Of a stretch of 48,834 nucleotides of DNA, positions 8,670 through 17,907 are shown one piece after another. Made by a program: the position numbers and the translations under genes. How positions within the stretch are numbered: position 1 is the first letter of the stretch; each line of letters begins with the position of its first letter. This stretch comes from Rhodocyclales bacterium (GTDB lineage Bacteria; Pseudomonadota; Gammaproteobacteria; Burkholderiales; Rhodocyclaceae). The stretch spans positions 1 to 48,834 of the forward strand of contig JAQGMF010000022.1 in NCBI GenBank assembly GCA_028292505.1, written 5' to 3'. The notes under the pieces were generated by a model, which did not search any database, was not told where the DNA came from, and saw only the letters and a list, made by a program, of their open reading frames with translations.

Positions 8670-11600
8670 CGAGACTCTTTCTCACGCTATCGCTCATCGC
8701 GTCGAGCTGGAAGCGGCCCAGCAGATCGCGCATATGGCCGACGAAAGCTGCGTGAGCGGGATCGTCAGCAGCGATTTCGTCCAGCGTGCCTTGTATGCCA
8801 CGCACATAACCGAGAGTAATCTGCTTGCCCAGCTCTTCGAGCCGCGAGCGCGGTGGCACGGTATGCGCAGGCGTCGTCGACGTCGCACCATCCGGCTCAA
8901 CGCTGTAATCAGTCCATTCGAGTTGTAGGCGGTGGCCGAGCCATCCCAGCAACTCTTCGACCTTTACCGGTTTGAGAATGAAGTCTTCGGTAGCAATGCT
9001 GACGTCATTGTCCAGTCCTTTGTCGAAAGCATTCGCAGAGATGATGGCGATGTGCGCGTCGGAAAGCCCTTGCGCGCGGATGCGGCGGATAGTTTCCCAG
9101 CCGTCGATGCCGGGCATAGCCAGATCCATGAATATGACGTCGGGTTGAAATCGCGGCAGCACTTCAAGGCACCCCATGCCCGAAGCAGCCTGATCGAGTT
9201 CGAAGCCGAGCGGCGAGAGTACGCTGGCCAGCAACTCGCGGTCGACCTGTTCGTTGTCGACGATGAGGATGCGGCGACGTGCGCCAAGATAGCCGGTCTG
9301 GCTGATACGTGGCAGTTCCTTCGCCGCCTGGGCGGAGTGCAGGTGCGGCAGGAACAGGCGCACGGTGAATAGCGTGCCAGTGCCCGGCGTGCTTTTGACA
9401 TTCAGCTCCCCACCCATCAGATCGGTCAGCATCTTGGCGATGGTCAGGCCCAGGCCGGTGCCTGGCGCGGCTGCGATCTGAGCGGAGTCGCCGCGCGAAA
9501 AGGGCTCGAAAATGCGCTCAATGTCTTCAGCGGAAATGCCGGGGCCGCTGTCCTCGATCTCGAAGGTGGCCATTTCTCGCGCGTAGCGCAAACGGAATAT
9601 GACGCCGCCATGCTGCGTGAATTTCACTGCGTTGCCCAGCAGGTTGATGAGTATCTGGCGCAGGCGCTTTTCGTCGGCGCGCACCACGGCCGGCAATTCG
9701 CCCTTGGTCTCAAAACTGAAATTGAGTTGTTTGGCCTGTGCCTGCAATTCGAACATGCGCACCAGTTGTTGCACGAGTTCGACGAAATCGATGGCGCGCG
9801 TTTCCAGCGTCAGCTTGCCGCCCTCGATGCGCGCGATGTCGAGCGTACCTTCGATGAGTGACAGCAGATGGTCGCCGCTGCGACGAATCACCTTGATGGC
9901 CTGCTGCCGATGCGCGGGAATCGACGGGTCGCCATCGAGGATTTGTGCATAGCCGAGAATGCTGTTGAGCGGCGTACGCAGCTCGTGACTGATTGCCGTG
10001 ATGTAGCGGCTCTTGGCCCGGTTGGCCTGATCGGCGATCTGTTTCGCGCGTTGTAATTGTTCGTCGGTGCGTTTATGCGAATCGATTTCGCGCATCAGCA
10101 GATGCGTCTGGCGGTTGGATTCTTCCTGCGCGACCTGTCGGCTCTTGTGCGTGAGCACCAGCCACCACGACACGATGCCACTGACCAGAATCAGCGCCGC
10201 GAAAGCCTTGATGAAGGCCAGGCGCAGGGAAGGCAACAAGCCGCTGGCCGTGTCGGCCAGTGTCTGCATCTCATGGTAGTAGAGCAGGCCGAGCAGCAGG
10301 CCCAATAGCGGTATGATAAGCGACATGACAAGAAGATAATGGGCAAGGCCGGTGTCGACGTAGGGCCACAGCCGCTTGGGCAGGAAGCGGCGCAGCACGC
10401 GTGCCCATTGCGATGAGAGGCGCGCATCCGGCTTGCACAGATCGTGGCAGCGGGCATCGAGCGAGCAACACAGCGAGCAGATATTGCCTTGGTAGGCGGG
10501 GCAGCGCGCCATGTCGTCAGACTCGTAGCTGCGCTCGCAGATCACGCAGCGATGTGTGCCGGGCGGCAAGGGCGTTTCGACTGACTTGCGCGACAGGTAA
10601 TACTTGCCCTTGGTGAGCCAGGCAATCAGTGGCGACATCGTGAGCGCAGTGGCCAGCGCGATGAAGGAAGCAAAGGCTTGGGCGATGGGGCCGAAGAGGC
10701 CGACGTAGGCGCAGATCGATAGCGTTGATGCAATCAGCATAGCACCGACGCCGACGGGATTGACGTCGTAGAGATGCGCGCGCTTGAACTCGATGCCTTT
10801 TGGCGAAAGGCCCAGTGGCTTGTTGATGACGAGATCGGCGACGACGGCAACCATCCACGAGATGGCGATGTTCGAGTACAGGCCGAGCACCTGGCCGAGC
10901 GCCTGGAACACGTCCAACTCCATCAGCATCAGGGCGATGAGCGTATTGAAGACGACCCACACGACGCGGCCGGGGTGACTGTGCGTGAGGCGGGCGAAGA
11001 AATTCGACCAGGCCAGCGAACCGGCATATGCATTTGTCACATTGATTTTGAGCTGCGAGATGATGACGAAGAATGCCGTTACCGCGACCGCCCAGTCGGT
11101 ACGGTGAAACACCGACTCGAAACCGACGAGGTACATCTGGTTGGGATCGACGGCGCGATCCAGTGGCACGGAATTGCGAATTGCCAGATAGGCAAGCAAG
11201 GCGCCACCCAGCATCTTTGCTACGCCGAGAAACACCCAGCCGGGCCCGCCAATCAGCATGCTGGCTACCCAGCGGCGTTTGTTCTTTGCTGTCAGCTCCG
11301 GCATGAAACGCAAGTAGTCGGCTTGCTCGCCCATCTGCGTGACCAGGGCGATGCCGACGGTCAGGGCTGCGCCGAATAGGTAGATGTTGAAGTGGCCGCC
11401 TTGTCCATTGCCGCCCGCGTAGTGCGACAGCTCAGCGATGACGCCCGGCTCCTTGTGTAGTACATAGATATAGGGCAGGGCCAGCAGGATGAGCCACACT
11501 GGTTGCGTCAGCGTCTGCAATCGGCTGATGACTGTCACGCCGTGGGTCACCAGCGGGATGACCACCAGTGCGCAGATCAGGTAACCCCAGGCCGGCGGAA

Positions 11601-12075
11601 TATCGAATGCCAGCTCCAGTGCATAAGCCATGATGGCCGCTTCGAGTGCGAAGAAGATGAAAGTGAAGCTCGCATAGATAAGCGAGGTGATGGTCGAGCC
11701 GATGTAGCCGAAGCCTGCGCCGCGCGTCAGCAGATCCATGTCCACGCCGTAGCGTGCCGCGTAGTGACTGATCGGCAGACCGCACAGGAAAATGATCAGG
11801 CCGGTGGCGAGGATCGCCCAGAAGGCGTTGATGAAACCGTAGTTGACCAGCAAGGTCGCGCCGACCGCTTCGAGCACGAGGAAGGACGCAGCACCGAAAG
11901 CCGTGTTGGCGACGCGCGCTTCGGAGAACTTGCGAAAGCTGCGCGCCGTGAAACGCAGCGCGTAGTCTTCGACTGTTTCGTTGGCGACCCAGGTGTTGTA
12001 GTCGCGACGCACCTTGACGACGCGCTGGATCGCTTCGCTGTCTTCAGGAGAGGGTGTGTCGAGTGCCGAGTTCAT
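8662..12075 (-). CDS. NCS1-type permease fused to hybrid histidine kinase (putative nucleobase-type transceptor)
   Basis: 1,137 residues. Residues about 50-490 form a multi-spanning NCS1 (purine-cytosine permease) domain, with segments such as TRGAGFGYIGSTITSLIYAS and TQMGEQADYLRFMPE. Residues 510-547 hold eight cysteines (C510, C513, C525, C533, C536, C537, C543, C547), probably a metal-binding hinge. Two further membrane helices (about 577-600 and 617-641) and a coiled coil lead to HisKA (H697 in ISHELRTPLNS), HATPase (N815; DSGPGIS at 842-848; GTGLGLT at 872-878) and a receiver (D984). A short helical tail follows. Fusion of an SSS transporter to a kinase is known in CbrA; an NCS1 version suggests uptake or sensing of a nucleobase-like compound. 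The start at 12075 is the first Met before the conserved permease N-terminus. Longer frames run through the REP palindrome and are not credible. Confidence 0.9.
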   Translation of the reverse strand: MNSALDTPSPEDSEAIQRVVKVRRDYNTWVANETVEDYALRFTARSFRKFSEARVANTAFGAASFLVLEAVGATLLVNYGFINAFWAILATGLIIFLCGLPISHYAARYGVDMDLLTRGAGFGYIGSTITSLIYASFTFIFFALEAAIMAYALELAFDIPPAWGYLICALVVIPLVTHGVTVISRLQTLTQPVWLILLALPYIYVLHKEPGVIAELSHYAGGNGQGGHFNIYLFGAALTVGIALVTQMGEQADYLRFMPELTAKNKRRWVASMLIGGPGWVFLGVAKMLGGALLAYLAIRNSVPLDRAVDPNQMYLVGFESVFHRTDWAVAVTAFFVIISQLKINVTNAYAGSLAWSNFFARLTHSHPGRVVWVVFNTLIALMLMELDVFQALGQVLGLYSNIAISWMVAVVADLVINKPLGLSPKGIEFKRAHLYDVNPVGVGAMLIASTLSICAYVGLFGPIAQAFASFIALATALTMSPLIAWLTKGKYYLSRKSVETPLPPGTHRCVICERSYESDDMARCPAYQGNICSLCCSLDARCHDLCKPDARLSSQWARVLRRFLPKRLWPYVDTGLAHYLLVMSLIIPLLGLLLGLLYYHEMQTLADTASGLLPSLRLAFIKAFAALILVSGIVSWWLVLTHKSRQVAQEESNRQTHLLMREIDSHKRTDEQLQRAKQIADQANRAKSRYITAISHELRTPLNSILGYAQILDGDPSIPAHRQQAIKVIRRSGDHLLSLIEGTLDIARIEGGKLTLETRAIDFVELVQQLVRMFELQAQAKQLNFSFETKGELPAVVRADEKRLRQILINLLGNAVKFTQHGGVIFRLRYAREMATFEIEDSGPGISAEDIERIFEPFSRGDSAQIAAAPGTGLGLTIAKMLTDLMGGELNVKSTPGTGTLFTVRLFLPHLHSAQAAKELPRISQTGYLGARRRILIVDNEQVDRELLASVLSPLGFELDQAASGMGCLEVLPRFQPDVIFMDLAMPGIDGWETIRRIRAQGLSDAHIAIISANAFDKGLDNDVSIATEDFILKPVKVEELLGWLGHRLQLEWTDYSVEPDGATSTTPAHTVPPRSRLEELGKQITLGYVRGIQGTLDEIAADDPAHAAFVGHMRDLLGRFQLDAMSDSVRKSLDA

Positions 12076-12200
12076 GGGCGTATCTTGGCATGGAGTGTTG
12101 CGCCGTGCATGAGGAGCTTTGCGTGGCGCGCTTCTGTGGCGCACAGCCAAAGCTTTATGCGTCGTCTTAATGCTCGATTGAGCAGAATGAACCCTTACCC

Positions 12201-12282
12201 CGTCACTCCCGCGAAGGCGGAAATCCAGCGGCTTTGCAATTTTGGTTAACGCCACTGGATTCCCGCCTTCGCGGGAATGACG
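12201..12282. repeat. REP-like palindrome pair between permease-kinase and HAD genes
   Basis: Two inverted copies of a ~28-bp palindromic unit: 12201-12228 (slightly degenerate) and 12255-12282. Each has an internal TTCCCGC...GCGGGAA-type hairpin, and together they form a long cruciform. The right copy ends 2 bp before the HAD stop codon. The same unit occurs at 32924-33004 and, as a single copy, inside a gene at 37405-37432. The left arm carries two mismatches, so this copy is older or decaying. It may also act as a transcript stabiliser or stop for the minus-strand HAD operon. Confidence 0.85.
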
Positions 12283-12283
12283 G

Positions 12284-12913
12284 TTACACCGGTAAACCCA
12301 TGTTCCGCAATTCGAGTCGTGCCGTGTCAGCGTCCTTGAAATGAATCGCTCGCATGCCCAGCGCACGCGAAGCTTCCACGTTGGGCAAGCTGTCGTCGAG
12401 GAAAACCGCGTGTTCCGGCACGATCGAATAGCGCTCGAACAGCGCGCGGTAGATCGCCGCATCGGGCTTGCTCACGCCTTCTTCGCCGGAGAGCACGATG
12501 CCATCGAAAGCATCCCAGAAATCGAAGCGCGGGCGGCTGAGAGCAAACAGCTCGGCCGAGAAATTGCTCAATGCATAAAGCCGCAAACCTGCCGCTTTGA
12601 GTTCGCGCAGCAGCGCAACCGAATCGGGGTTCGCATCGCGCATCGTCTCGTGCCAGCGCTCGTACACGGCACGAATCGCTGCTGCATGCTGCGGATGTTT
12701 CGCACTGTGCTCGATGACCGCCTGCGTCACTGGGTAGCCCGCATCCTGTTGCGCATGCCAGCTCATGATGTCGGCATCTTTGAGAAAGGCTTCGACGGCT
12801 GCATCGCTATCGAACAAGCCGCGCAACAGCCAGCGCACGTCCCAGGGAATCAGCACATTACCGAGATCGAAAACGACAGTGCCGATGTCCGTGCTCACGA
12901 TCTGTGAGTTCAT
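12284..12913 (-). CDS. HAD-family hydrolase
   Basis: 209-residue haloacid-dehalogenase-like phosphatase. Motif I is VVFDLGNVLIPWD (nucleophile D16), motif II LYALSNFS, motif III lysine in EGVSKPDAAIY and motif IV VFLDDSLPNVEAS. A helical cap lies between motifs I and II, as in the subfamily of YihX-like sugar-phosphate or dehalogenase enzymes. Its ATG overlaps the stop of the upstream DUF1841 gene by 4 bp (12910-12913), so the two are translationally coupled. The substrate is not predictable. Confidence 0.88.
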   Translation of the reverse strand: MNSQIVSTDIGTVVFDLGNVLIPWDVRWLLRGLFDSDAAVEAFLKDADIMSWHAQQDAGYPVTQAVIEHSAKHPQHAAAIRAVYERWHETMRDANPDSVALLRELKAAGLRLYALSNFSAELFALSRPRFDFWDAFDGIVLSGEEGVSKPDAAIYRALFERYSIVPEHAVFLDDSLPNVEASRALGMRAIHFKDADTARLELRNMGLPV

Positions 12914-13338
12914 ATGCCGCCACGCTTCTTGACGCGCTCAAGGTACGCTGCAGCATCGAGCGACGTACCGTTACGCTGCGCTTCCCAGATCGTTTCGCCG
13001 AGCGACTCCAGTACATCGTGGCGCGCTTCGTGCGTGTTGCCGCGGCGCTCAAGGCACGCCTCGAATGCCGCTTTGATGCCGGGCGGTTGATCGATGGCAA
13101 GCTGTTCTTCGATTGCCAGGTGCAAGGACATGTGCAGGAAGGGATTGATCGCGCCATCTTCTGGCGTGAAGTCCTTTTCAGCCGCATCAGGCGCTTCGAG
13201 CAGAGCGTGGTATTCCGGATGCGATTGCACGATGTCGGCAACGACTTGCTCCATGGCCTGCATGGGCTCGTTTGCACATTTTTTGCGCCAGCTCTCGATG
13301 AGAAAAGAGCGGGCCTGGTCGCGGGAAGGATTGAACAT
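12910..13338 (-). CDS. DUF1841 family protein
   Basis: 142-residue cytoplasmic protein of unknown function, recognised by its MFNPSRDQARSF start, SHPEYHALLE and the diagnostic NPFLHMSLHLAIEEQLAIDQ segment (about 66-85). No signal peptide or membrane segment. The family is largely confined to beta- and gammaproteobacteria. It is the first gene of a two-gene unit with the HAD phosphatase; no function can be inferred from that. Confidence 0.9.
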   Translation of the reverse strand: MFNPSRDQARSFLIESWRKKCANEPMQAMEQVVADIVQSHPEYHALLEAPDAAEKDFTPEDGAINPFLHMSLHLAIEEQLAIDQPPGIKAAFEACLERRGNTHEARHDVLESLGETIWEAQRNGTSLDAAAYLERVKKRGGI

Positions 13339-13391
13339 TCAGTGAGGAGTCAGGAGTGAGGGGTGAGGAGTAAGGACTCGCGCCGCATTGC

Positions 13392-13458
13392 GTAGGGCGG
13401 AGTGAAACTCCGCCGGATGGTGCTTCGAACATACGGCGCAGTTGTCACTGCGCCCTAC
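13392..13458. repeat. REP-doublet (REPIN-like) element
   Basis: The outer ends are inverted: GTAGGGCG (13392-13399) and CGCCCTAC (13451-13458). Each end contains its own tight hairpin: GGCGGAGT/ACTCCGCC around GAA (13396-13414) and GGCGCAGT/ACTGCGCC around TGTC (13435-13454). The nested design of two hairpins in inverted orientation is that of REP doublets mobilised by RAYT transposases. No RAYT gene is in the window. Just left of it (13339-13375) is a purine-rich run of near-repeats of GAGGAGT and GTGAGG. Confidence 0.65.
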
Positions 13459-13475
13459 ATTGAAGTCAAATTTCG

Positions 13476-14141
13476 TCACTGGGGTGCCTCTGTGGGAACG
13501 CCTGTTTTGTCCGGATACTCACAAAGATCACGCACGATGCACGCCTCGCACTTGGGCTTGCGCGCGATGCAGGTATAGCGGCCGTGGAGGATCAGCCAGT
13601 GATGTGCGTCGACAAGATATTCCTTCGGCACACGGCGCATCAACACCTTTTCAACTTCGACGACATCTTTGCCTGGCGCCAGGCCCATGCGGTTCGACAC
13701 GCGAAAAATGTGCGTGTCGACGGCCATCACTGCTTCGCGCCAGATTGAATTGAGCACCACGTTTGCGGTCTTGCGGCCTACCCCAGGCAGGGCTTCCAGT
13801 GCCTCGCGATCGCGCGGCACTTCGCCGGCATGACGTTCGAGTAACTGTCGCGACAGCATGGCCACATTCTTTGCCTTGTTGCGATACAGGCCGATCGTCT
13901 TGATGTATTCGGCGATGCCCGCTTCGCCCAGCGTTGCCATGTCTTCAGGCGTCGGCGCGACGGGGAACAGGCGTCGCGTGGCGAGATTGACGCCCTTGTC
14001 TGTGGCCTGCGCGGACAACACGACGGCGACCAGCAATTGGAACGGCGAGCCATACTCAAGCTCGGTGACAGGCTTTGGATTGGCGGCGTGCCATCGCCGA
14101 AAAGCTTCGGCAATGGCTGCTTTGGTCATCAGGCGTGGCAT
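13476..14141 (-). CDS. nth: Endonuclease III, DNA-(apurinic or apyrimidinic site) lyase
   Basis: 221-residue base-excision repair glycosylase/AP lyase for oxidised pyrimidines. Helix-hairpin-helix LPGVGRKTANVV carries catalytic K124. Catalytic D142 is in VDTHIFRVSNR. The C-terminal [4Fe-4S] loop has C191-x6-C198-x2-C201-x5-C207, exactly the family spacing. The length is close to the usual ~211; an internal Met at residue 5 is an alternative start. It lies 7 bp after the oxidoreductase gene in a gene run headed by the rsxB-like ferredoxin gene, echoing the rnf-nth linkage of enterobacteria. Confidence 0.97.
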   Translation of the reverse strand: MPRLMTKAAIAEAFRRWHAANPKPVTELEYGSPFQLLVAVVLSAQATDKGVNLATRRLFPVAPTPEDMATLGEAGIAEYIKTIGLYRNKAKNVAMLSRQLLERHAGEVPRDREALEALPGVGRKTANVVLNSIWREAVMAVDTHIFRVSNRMGLAPGKDVVEVEKVLMRRVPKEYLVDAHHWLILHGRYTCIARKPKCEACIVRDLCEYPDKTGVPTEAPQ

Positions 14142-14148
14142 GCGCGCT

Positions 14149-15123
14149 TCAATACGTTTCTTGCAGACTGGCGCGGATCATGTCGAGCACTTCCAGATCG
14201 CGGATCGAATCATCGAGCGTGAGCATAGGCTGACGGCCTTCGAGAATCGCTGCGGAAAAGTCACGGAACTCCGCTCCGAAACGATCTGACTGGTCCACCG
14301 CGATGCTGCGCGTGCCATCCTTGGTGTGGAGACGGATCTCGCCTGCCGGGTCGAGGAAGGTATCGGGAATTTCGAGCGTGCCCAGTGTGCCAATGATCTC
14401 TGCGTGCATGCGGCCGTGCGCATTGAAACCGCAATGAATATTGACGATAAGACCGTCGTCATATTGCAGCAGGGCCGACAGGTTGACGTCCACGCCTTGT
14501 TCGAACTCGGCCGTCGCCTGGCAGCGCACCGGCACCTCGCCGGTGATCATGCCGAGCAGGCTGATCGGGTAGCAGCCAACGTCATACAGCGCGCCACCGC
14601 CGAGCTCGGGTTGTGCCTTGATGGTATTGGGTCGATCGAGGAAGAAGCGGAAGCTGGCATTGATATGGCGCAGCGGGCCGAGCACGCCACTATCGAGCAC
14701 TTCGCGCACGTGCCGCATGCGGTCGGTGTAGCGGTACATGAAGCCTTCCATCAGCAGCTTGCCCGTGTCGCGCGATACAGCGGCCATTTCGCGTGCTTCG
14801 GCCGCATTCAGCGCCAGCGGTTTTTCGCACAACACGTGCTTGCCAGCGCGCAGTGCGGCGATGCTCCATGGCTTGTGCAGCGAATTGGGCAGCGGTATGT
14901 AAATGGCATCGACGTCCGGGTCGGCCAGAAGGTCTTCGTATTTCAGATGCAGGCGCGCGAGGCTGAATTTCTCCGCACACTCGGCGAGCTTGTTCGGATC
15001 GCGCGAGGCGATGGCGGCCAGCTCGGCATTGCCGGCGCGCTGCATGCCGGGGATGCCATTGAGACGGGCGATGCGGGCGTAGCCGAGAATGCCCCAGCGG
15101 ACGGATTGCGGTGCAATGCTCAT
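14149..15123 (-). CDS. Gfo/Idh/MocA-family NAD(P)-dependent oxidoreductase
   Basis: 324 residues. The N-terminal Rossmann fold ([13 protein letters not shown] at about 8-20, then the [14 protein letters not shown] strand-turn) is followed by the family's [15 protein letters not shown] motif (EKP lysine near 98) and a C-terminal beta-sheet domain with [14 protein letters not shown], the usual substrate-site Asp and nearby residues. Enzymes of this family oxidise or reduce sugars, inositols or dihydrodiols; the substrate is not clear. It overlaps the upstream ferredoxin gene by 4 bp (ATGA at 15120-15123). Confidence 0.9.
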   Translation of the reverse strand: MSIAPQSVRWGILGYARIARLNGIPGMQRAGNAELAAIASRDPNKLAECAEKFSLARLHLKYEDLLADPDVDAIYIPLPNSLHKPWSIAALRAGKHVLCEKPLALNAAEAREMAAVSRDTGKLLMEGFMYRYTDRMRHVREVLDSGVLGPLRHINASFRFFLDRPNTIKAQPELGGGALYDVGCYPISLLGMITGEVPVRCQATAEFEQGVDVNLSALLQYDDGLIVNIHCGFNAHGRMHAEIIGTLGTLEIPDTFLDPAGEIRLHTKDGTRSIAVDQSDRFGAEFRDFSAAILEGRQPMLTLDDSIRDLEVLDMIRASLQETY

Positions 15124-15830
15124 TGCATATCCTTTCTGTCTTTGATTGGCTCGGGAGGGGGCGCCGAGGCTTCGCGTTGTGCTTTGGCCCTTGCCATGGC
15201 GGCAGCGATCAGGGCTTTCTTCGGGTCTGTGCTCTCGGTCGGTAGGTTGGCCGTGGTGTCGCGTGGTGCGCTGTCGCGGGTTGCCAGCCGCTCGGCCTTT
15301 TCCTGCTTGTCGCGCTCCAGGCGCATATTGCGAAACTCGAAGCGTGCGCGCGAGGCATCCGAGAAGGCGTGCTTTTCATCATGCCGATGGCGTAGCTCTT
15401 GCGGGTCTTGCACCGGCTCCATCGAGATGCAATCGACAGGGCAGGGCGCGACGCACAATTCGCAGCCGGTACATTGTGCTGCGATGACAGTATGCATCTG
15501 CTTGGCAGCGCCAATGATGGCGTCCACCGGACAGGCCTTGATGCACAGCGTGCAACCGATGCAGACCGCTTCGTCGATGACGGCCAAGGTCAGCGGTTTT
15601 TCCACACCATTCCGCGGGTTCAGCGGCTTGTACGGCCGACCCAGCAGTTGCGAGAGTTTGTGGATGCCGGCGTCGCCGCCGGGCGGACATTGGTTGATAT
15701 CTGCAGCGCCATCCGCAATGGCATTGGCATAGGGTTTGCAGCCGTCGTAGCCGCACTTGGTGCATTGGGTCTGCGGCAGTACCGCATCGATTCGGCTGAC
15801 CAGTGCAATGCGATCGGGCTCGTGCGTCAT
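15120..15830 (-). CDS. rsxB: RnfB/RsxB-type polyferredoxin, soluble short form
   Basis: 236 residues. The Fe-S cluster domain has [17 protein letters not shown] with a later Cys in QCPPGGD (the RnfB-type C-x2-C-x4-C...C cluster). Two bacterial ferredoxin clusters follow, [12 protein letters not shown] and [12 protein letters not shown]. The hydrophobic N-terminal anchor of full RnfB is absent, and the C-terminal ~90 residues are charged and Ala-rich. No rnfA, C, D, G or E genes are nearby, so this is an orphan electron carrier rather than part of an Rnf complex. Orphans of this kind next to nth are common in betaproteobacteria. It is the first gene of an overlapping set with the oxidoreductase and nth. 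Confidence 0.87.
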   Translation of the reverse strand: MTHEPDRIALVSRIDAVLPQTQCTKCGYDGCKPYANAIADGAADINQCPPGGDAGIHKLSQLLGRPYKPLNPRNGVEKPLTLAVIDEAVCIGCTLCIKACPVDAIIGAAKQMHTVIAAQCTGCELCVAPCPVDCISMEPVQDPQELRHRHDEKHAFSDASRARFEFRNMRLERDKQEKAERLATRDSAPRDTTANLPTESTDPKKALIAAAMARAKAQREASAPPPEPIKDRKDMQ

Positions 15831-15851
15831 CGTCGCGTCAGCTGCGGTTCG

Positions 15852-16865
15852 TCAGACGGCTTGCGCCGCAGCCTTGATGCAATCGCCAACGAATTGCGGG
15901 CCGCCATAGATGAAGCCGGTATAGACCTGTACCAGGCTGGCGCCGGCCTTGATCTTCTCGGCGGCATGCGCGCCTTCGGTGATGCCGCCGACGCCGATGA
16001 TGGGCAATTCGCCGGCGAGTTTCTGTGCCAGTGCCGCGATGACGCGATTCGATTTTTCGCGCACCGGCGCGCCCGACAGGCCGCCGGTTTCCGTGGCGTG
16101 CTGCTGGCCTTCGACGCCTTCGCGGCCGGTGGTGGTGTTGGTGGCGATGACGCCGTCGATGCGGTGGCGGCGCAGCGCGTCGGCAATGTTGACGATCTGC
16201 GCATCATCCATGTCCGGCGCGATTTTGAGCGTCATCGGCACGTAGCGGCCATGCTGATCGGCAAGCCGCGTCTGCCGCGCCTTGAGCTGGCCGAGCAGGT
16301 CATCGAGTTCGGACTCGCCCTGCAACTGCCGCAGGTTCTTAGTGTTCGGCGAGGAGATATTGACGGTGACATAGCTAGCGTGCGCGTAGACTTTGTCGAG
16401 GCAGATCAGATAGTCGTCGGCGGCGCGCTCGATGGGCGTGTCGAAGTTCTTGCCGATGTTGATGCCCAATATGCCTTTGTACTTGCTGGCCCTGACGCGC
16501 GCCACCAGATTATCGACGCCGTGATTGTTGAAACCGAGGCGATTGATGATGGCGTGTTTCGTCGGGATGCGGAACATGCGCGGCTTCGGGTTGCCCGGCT
16601 GCGGGCGCGGTGTCACCGTGCCCACTTCGATGAAGCCGAAGCCGAAGGCGGAGAGCCCGTCGATGGCCTCTCCGTTCTTGTCCAGCCCGGCGGCGAGGCC
16701 GACCGCGTTGGGAAAGCGCAGGCCCATGATGTCGACAGCTTTGCCATGCTCGCGCGGGCAGCGAGGCAACCAGCCGCCGAACTTATGCAGCGAGGAAAGC
16801 GTGAGGTCGTGCGCAGTTTCGGGGTCGAGCGCAAAGAGAAAGGGTCGTGCGAGTGAGTAGAGCAT
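15852..16865 (-). CDS. pyrD: Dihydroorotate dehydrogenase (quinone)
   Basis: 337-residue class 2 DHODH, which oxidises dihydroorotate to orotate with FMN and passes electrons to membrane quinone in pyrimidine synthesis. Family segments present: an N-terminal helical membrane-association region ([20 protein letters not shown]), [23 protein letters not shown], the active-site region [26 protein letters not shown] and the C-terminal FMN phosphate site ([26 protein letters not shown]). The length matches E. coli PyrD (336). Confidence 0.97.
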   Translation of the reverse strand: MLYSLARPFLFALDPETAHDLTLSSLHKFGGWLPRCPREHGKAVDIMGLRFPNAVGLAAGLDKNGEAIDGLSAFGFGFIEVGTVTPRPQPGNPKPRMFRIPTKHAIINRLGFNNHGVDNLVARVRASKYKGILGINIGKNFDTPIERAADDYLICLDKVYAHASYVTVNISSPNTKNLRQLQGESELDDLLGQLKARQTRLADQHGRYVPMTLKIAPDMDDAQIVNIADALRRHRIDGVIATNTTTGREGVEGQQHATETGGLSGAPVREKSNRVIAALAQKLAGELPIIGVGGITEGAHAAEKIKAGASLVQVYTGFIYGGPQFVGDCIKAAAQAV

Positions 16866-16959
16866 CCCTGGATTTTATCCGATTGCTCGCACCGGCCAGA
16901 CCGTTTTTGGCAAATTCGAAAAATCTGCGCCTCTGCGGTGAAGATTTTGCCTTTGCCGT

Positions 16960-17907
16960 CTACAGCGGCTCTAAGTGCGTCGTGACCTGCGCGCCGTTGA
17001 GCGCGCTGGAGATGCGCGCTTCGATTTCGTCGAGCAATTCGTGCGAGGTATCGACGCGCCACTCGCCGGGTACGAGCACATTCAGATGCACGAAACGCTG
17101 GCTGCCAGCGCTGCGTGTTTTGAGTTCGGCGTAGCGGATGCCGCGCGAGGCGTATTCGTCGAGCAGGATTTCTATGCGAGCGACATCTTCCGGTGGAAGT
17201 GCCTGGTCCATCAGACCATCGGCTGCGCCGCGCATCAGGCGCCAGCCTTCGACAAGGATGTGGATTGCGACGGCCACTGCGATGAGCGGGTCCAGCCAGT
17301 TCCAGCCAGTGAGCTTGACGGCGAGCAAGGCAACGATGACGCCGACCGAGGTCCACACATCTGTCATGAGATGGCGGGCGTCGCCGTCGAGCGCGACAGA
17401 GCGCAGGCGTTTGGCAGCTTTTGCCAGTGTCAGCGCGACCGCAAAATTAAGCACCGTGCTGGCGATAGAAAACCACAGGCCGGTGCCCAGCGAGGTGAGG
17501 GCTTCCGGATGCAGGACGCGCGGCACGGCGTTCCAGAGAATGGCGCCGGCTGCCGCGAAGATCATCGTACCCTCGAAGCCGCTCGAAAAATATTCCGCCT
17601 TGCTGTGACCGAAGGGATGCTCGGCGTCGGGTGGCTCGCTGGCAATCTGGATCATCGCCAGCGCAAATAAAGCGCCGGCAAGATTGACGAAAGATTCCAG
17701 CGCATCCGAGAGCAGGCCGACCGAGCCGCTGATGCGCCAGGCGATCAGCTTGAGCGTGATGGTGGCCAGCGCGGCGGCGATCGACAGGCGCACGTAGCGC
17801 TTGGCTTCGTCTCCGCGCGTGTTTTCTCGTGAGGCGGCTGTTTGCGCTGGCGACATTTGTGGAACGATTGAAGTAAAAAATGCTTTGCGAGGCACTGCGA
17901 CAGACAT
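16960..17907 (-). CDS. Cation diffusion facilitator family transporter
   Basis: 315 residues (298 if the Met at 17856 is used; neither start has a strong ribosome-binding site). Six transmembrane segments. The metal site is built from Asp residues in LLSDALESFVNLAG and from HLMTDVWTSVGV (H-x3-D of TM5). The conserved GHSKAEYFSSGFEG loop is present, and a cytoplasmic C-terminal domain of about 80 residues ends the protein. The family exports Zn2+, Fe2+, Co2+ or Cd2+ by proton antiport. Metal specificity cannot be decided from sequence. A weak Fur-box-like site lies upstream. Confidence 0.93.
   Translation of the reverse strand: MSVAVPRKAFFTSIVPQMSPAQTAASRENTRGDEAKRYVRLSIAAALATITLKLIAWRISGSVGLLSDALESFVNLAGALFALAMIQIASEPPDAEHPFGHSKAEYFSSGFEGTMIFAAAGAILWNAVPRVLHPEALTSLGTGLWFSIASTVLNFAVALTLAKAAKRLRSVALDGDARHLMTDVWTSVGVIVALLAVKLTGWNWLDPLIAVAVAIHILVEGWRLMRGAADGLMDQALPPEDVARIEILLDEYASRGIRYAELKTRSAGSQRFVHLNVLVPGEWRVDTSHELLDEIEARISSALNGAQVTTHLEPL

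Noticed and set aside
12076..12462. N-terminal extension of the permease-kinase to 12462
   Set aside because: It would overlap the HAD gene and translate the REP palindrome; no ribosome-binding site or conserved sequence is present.
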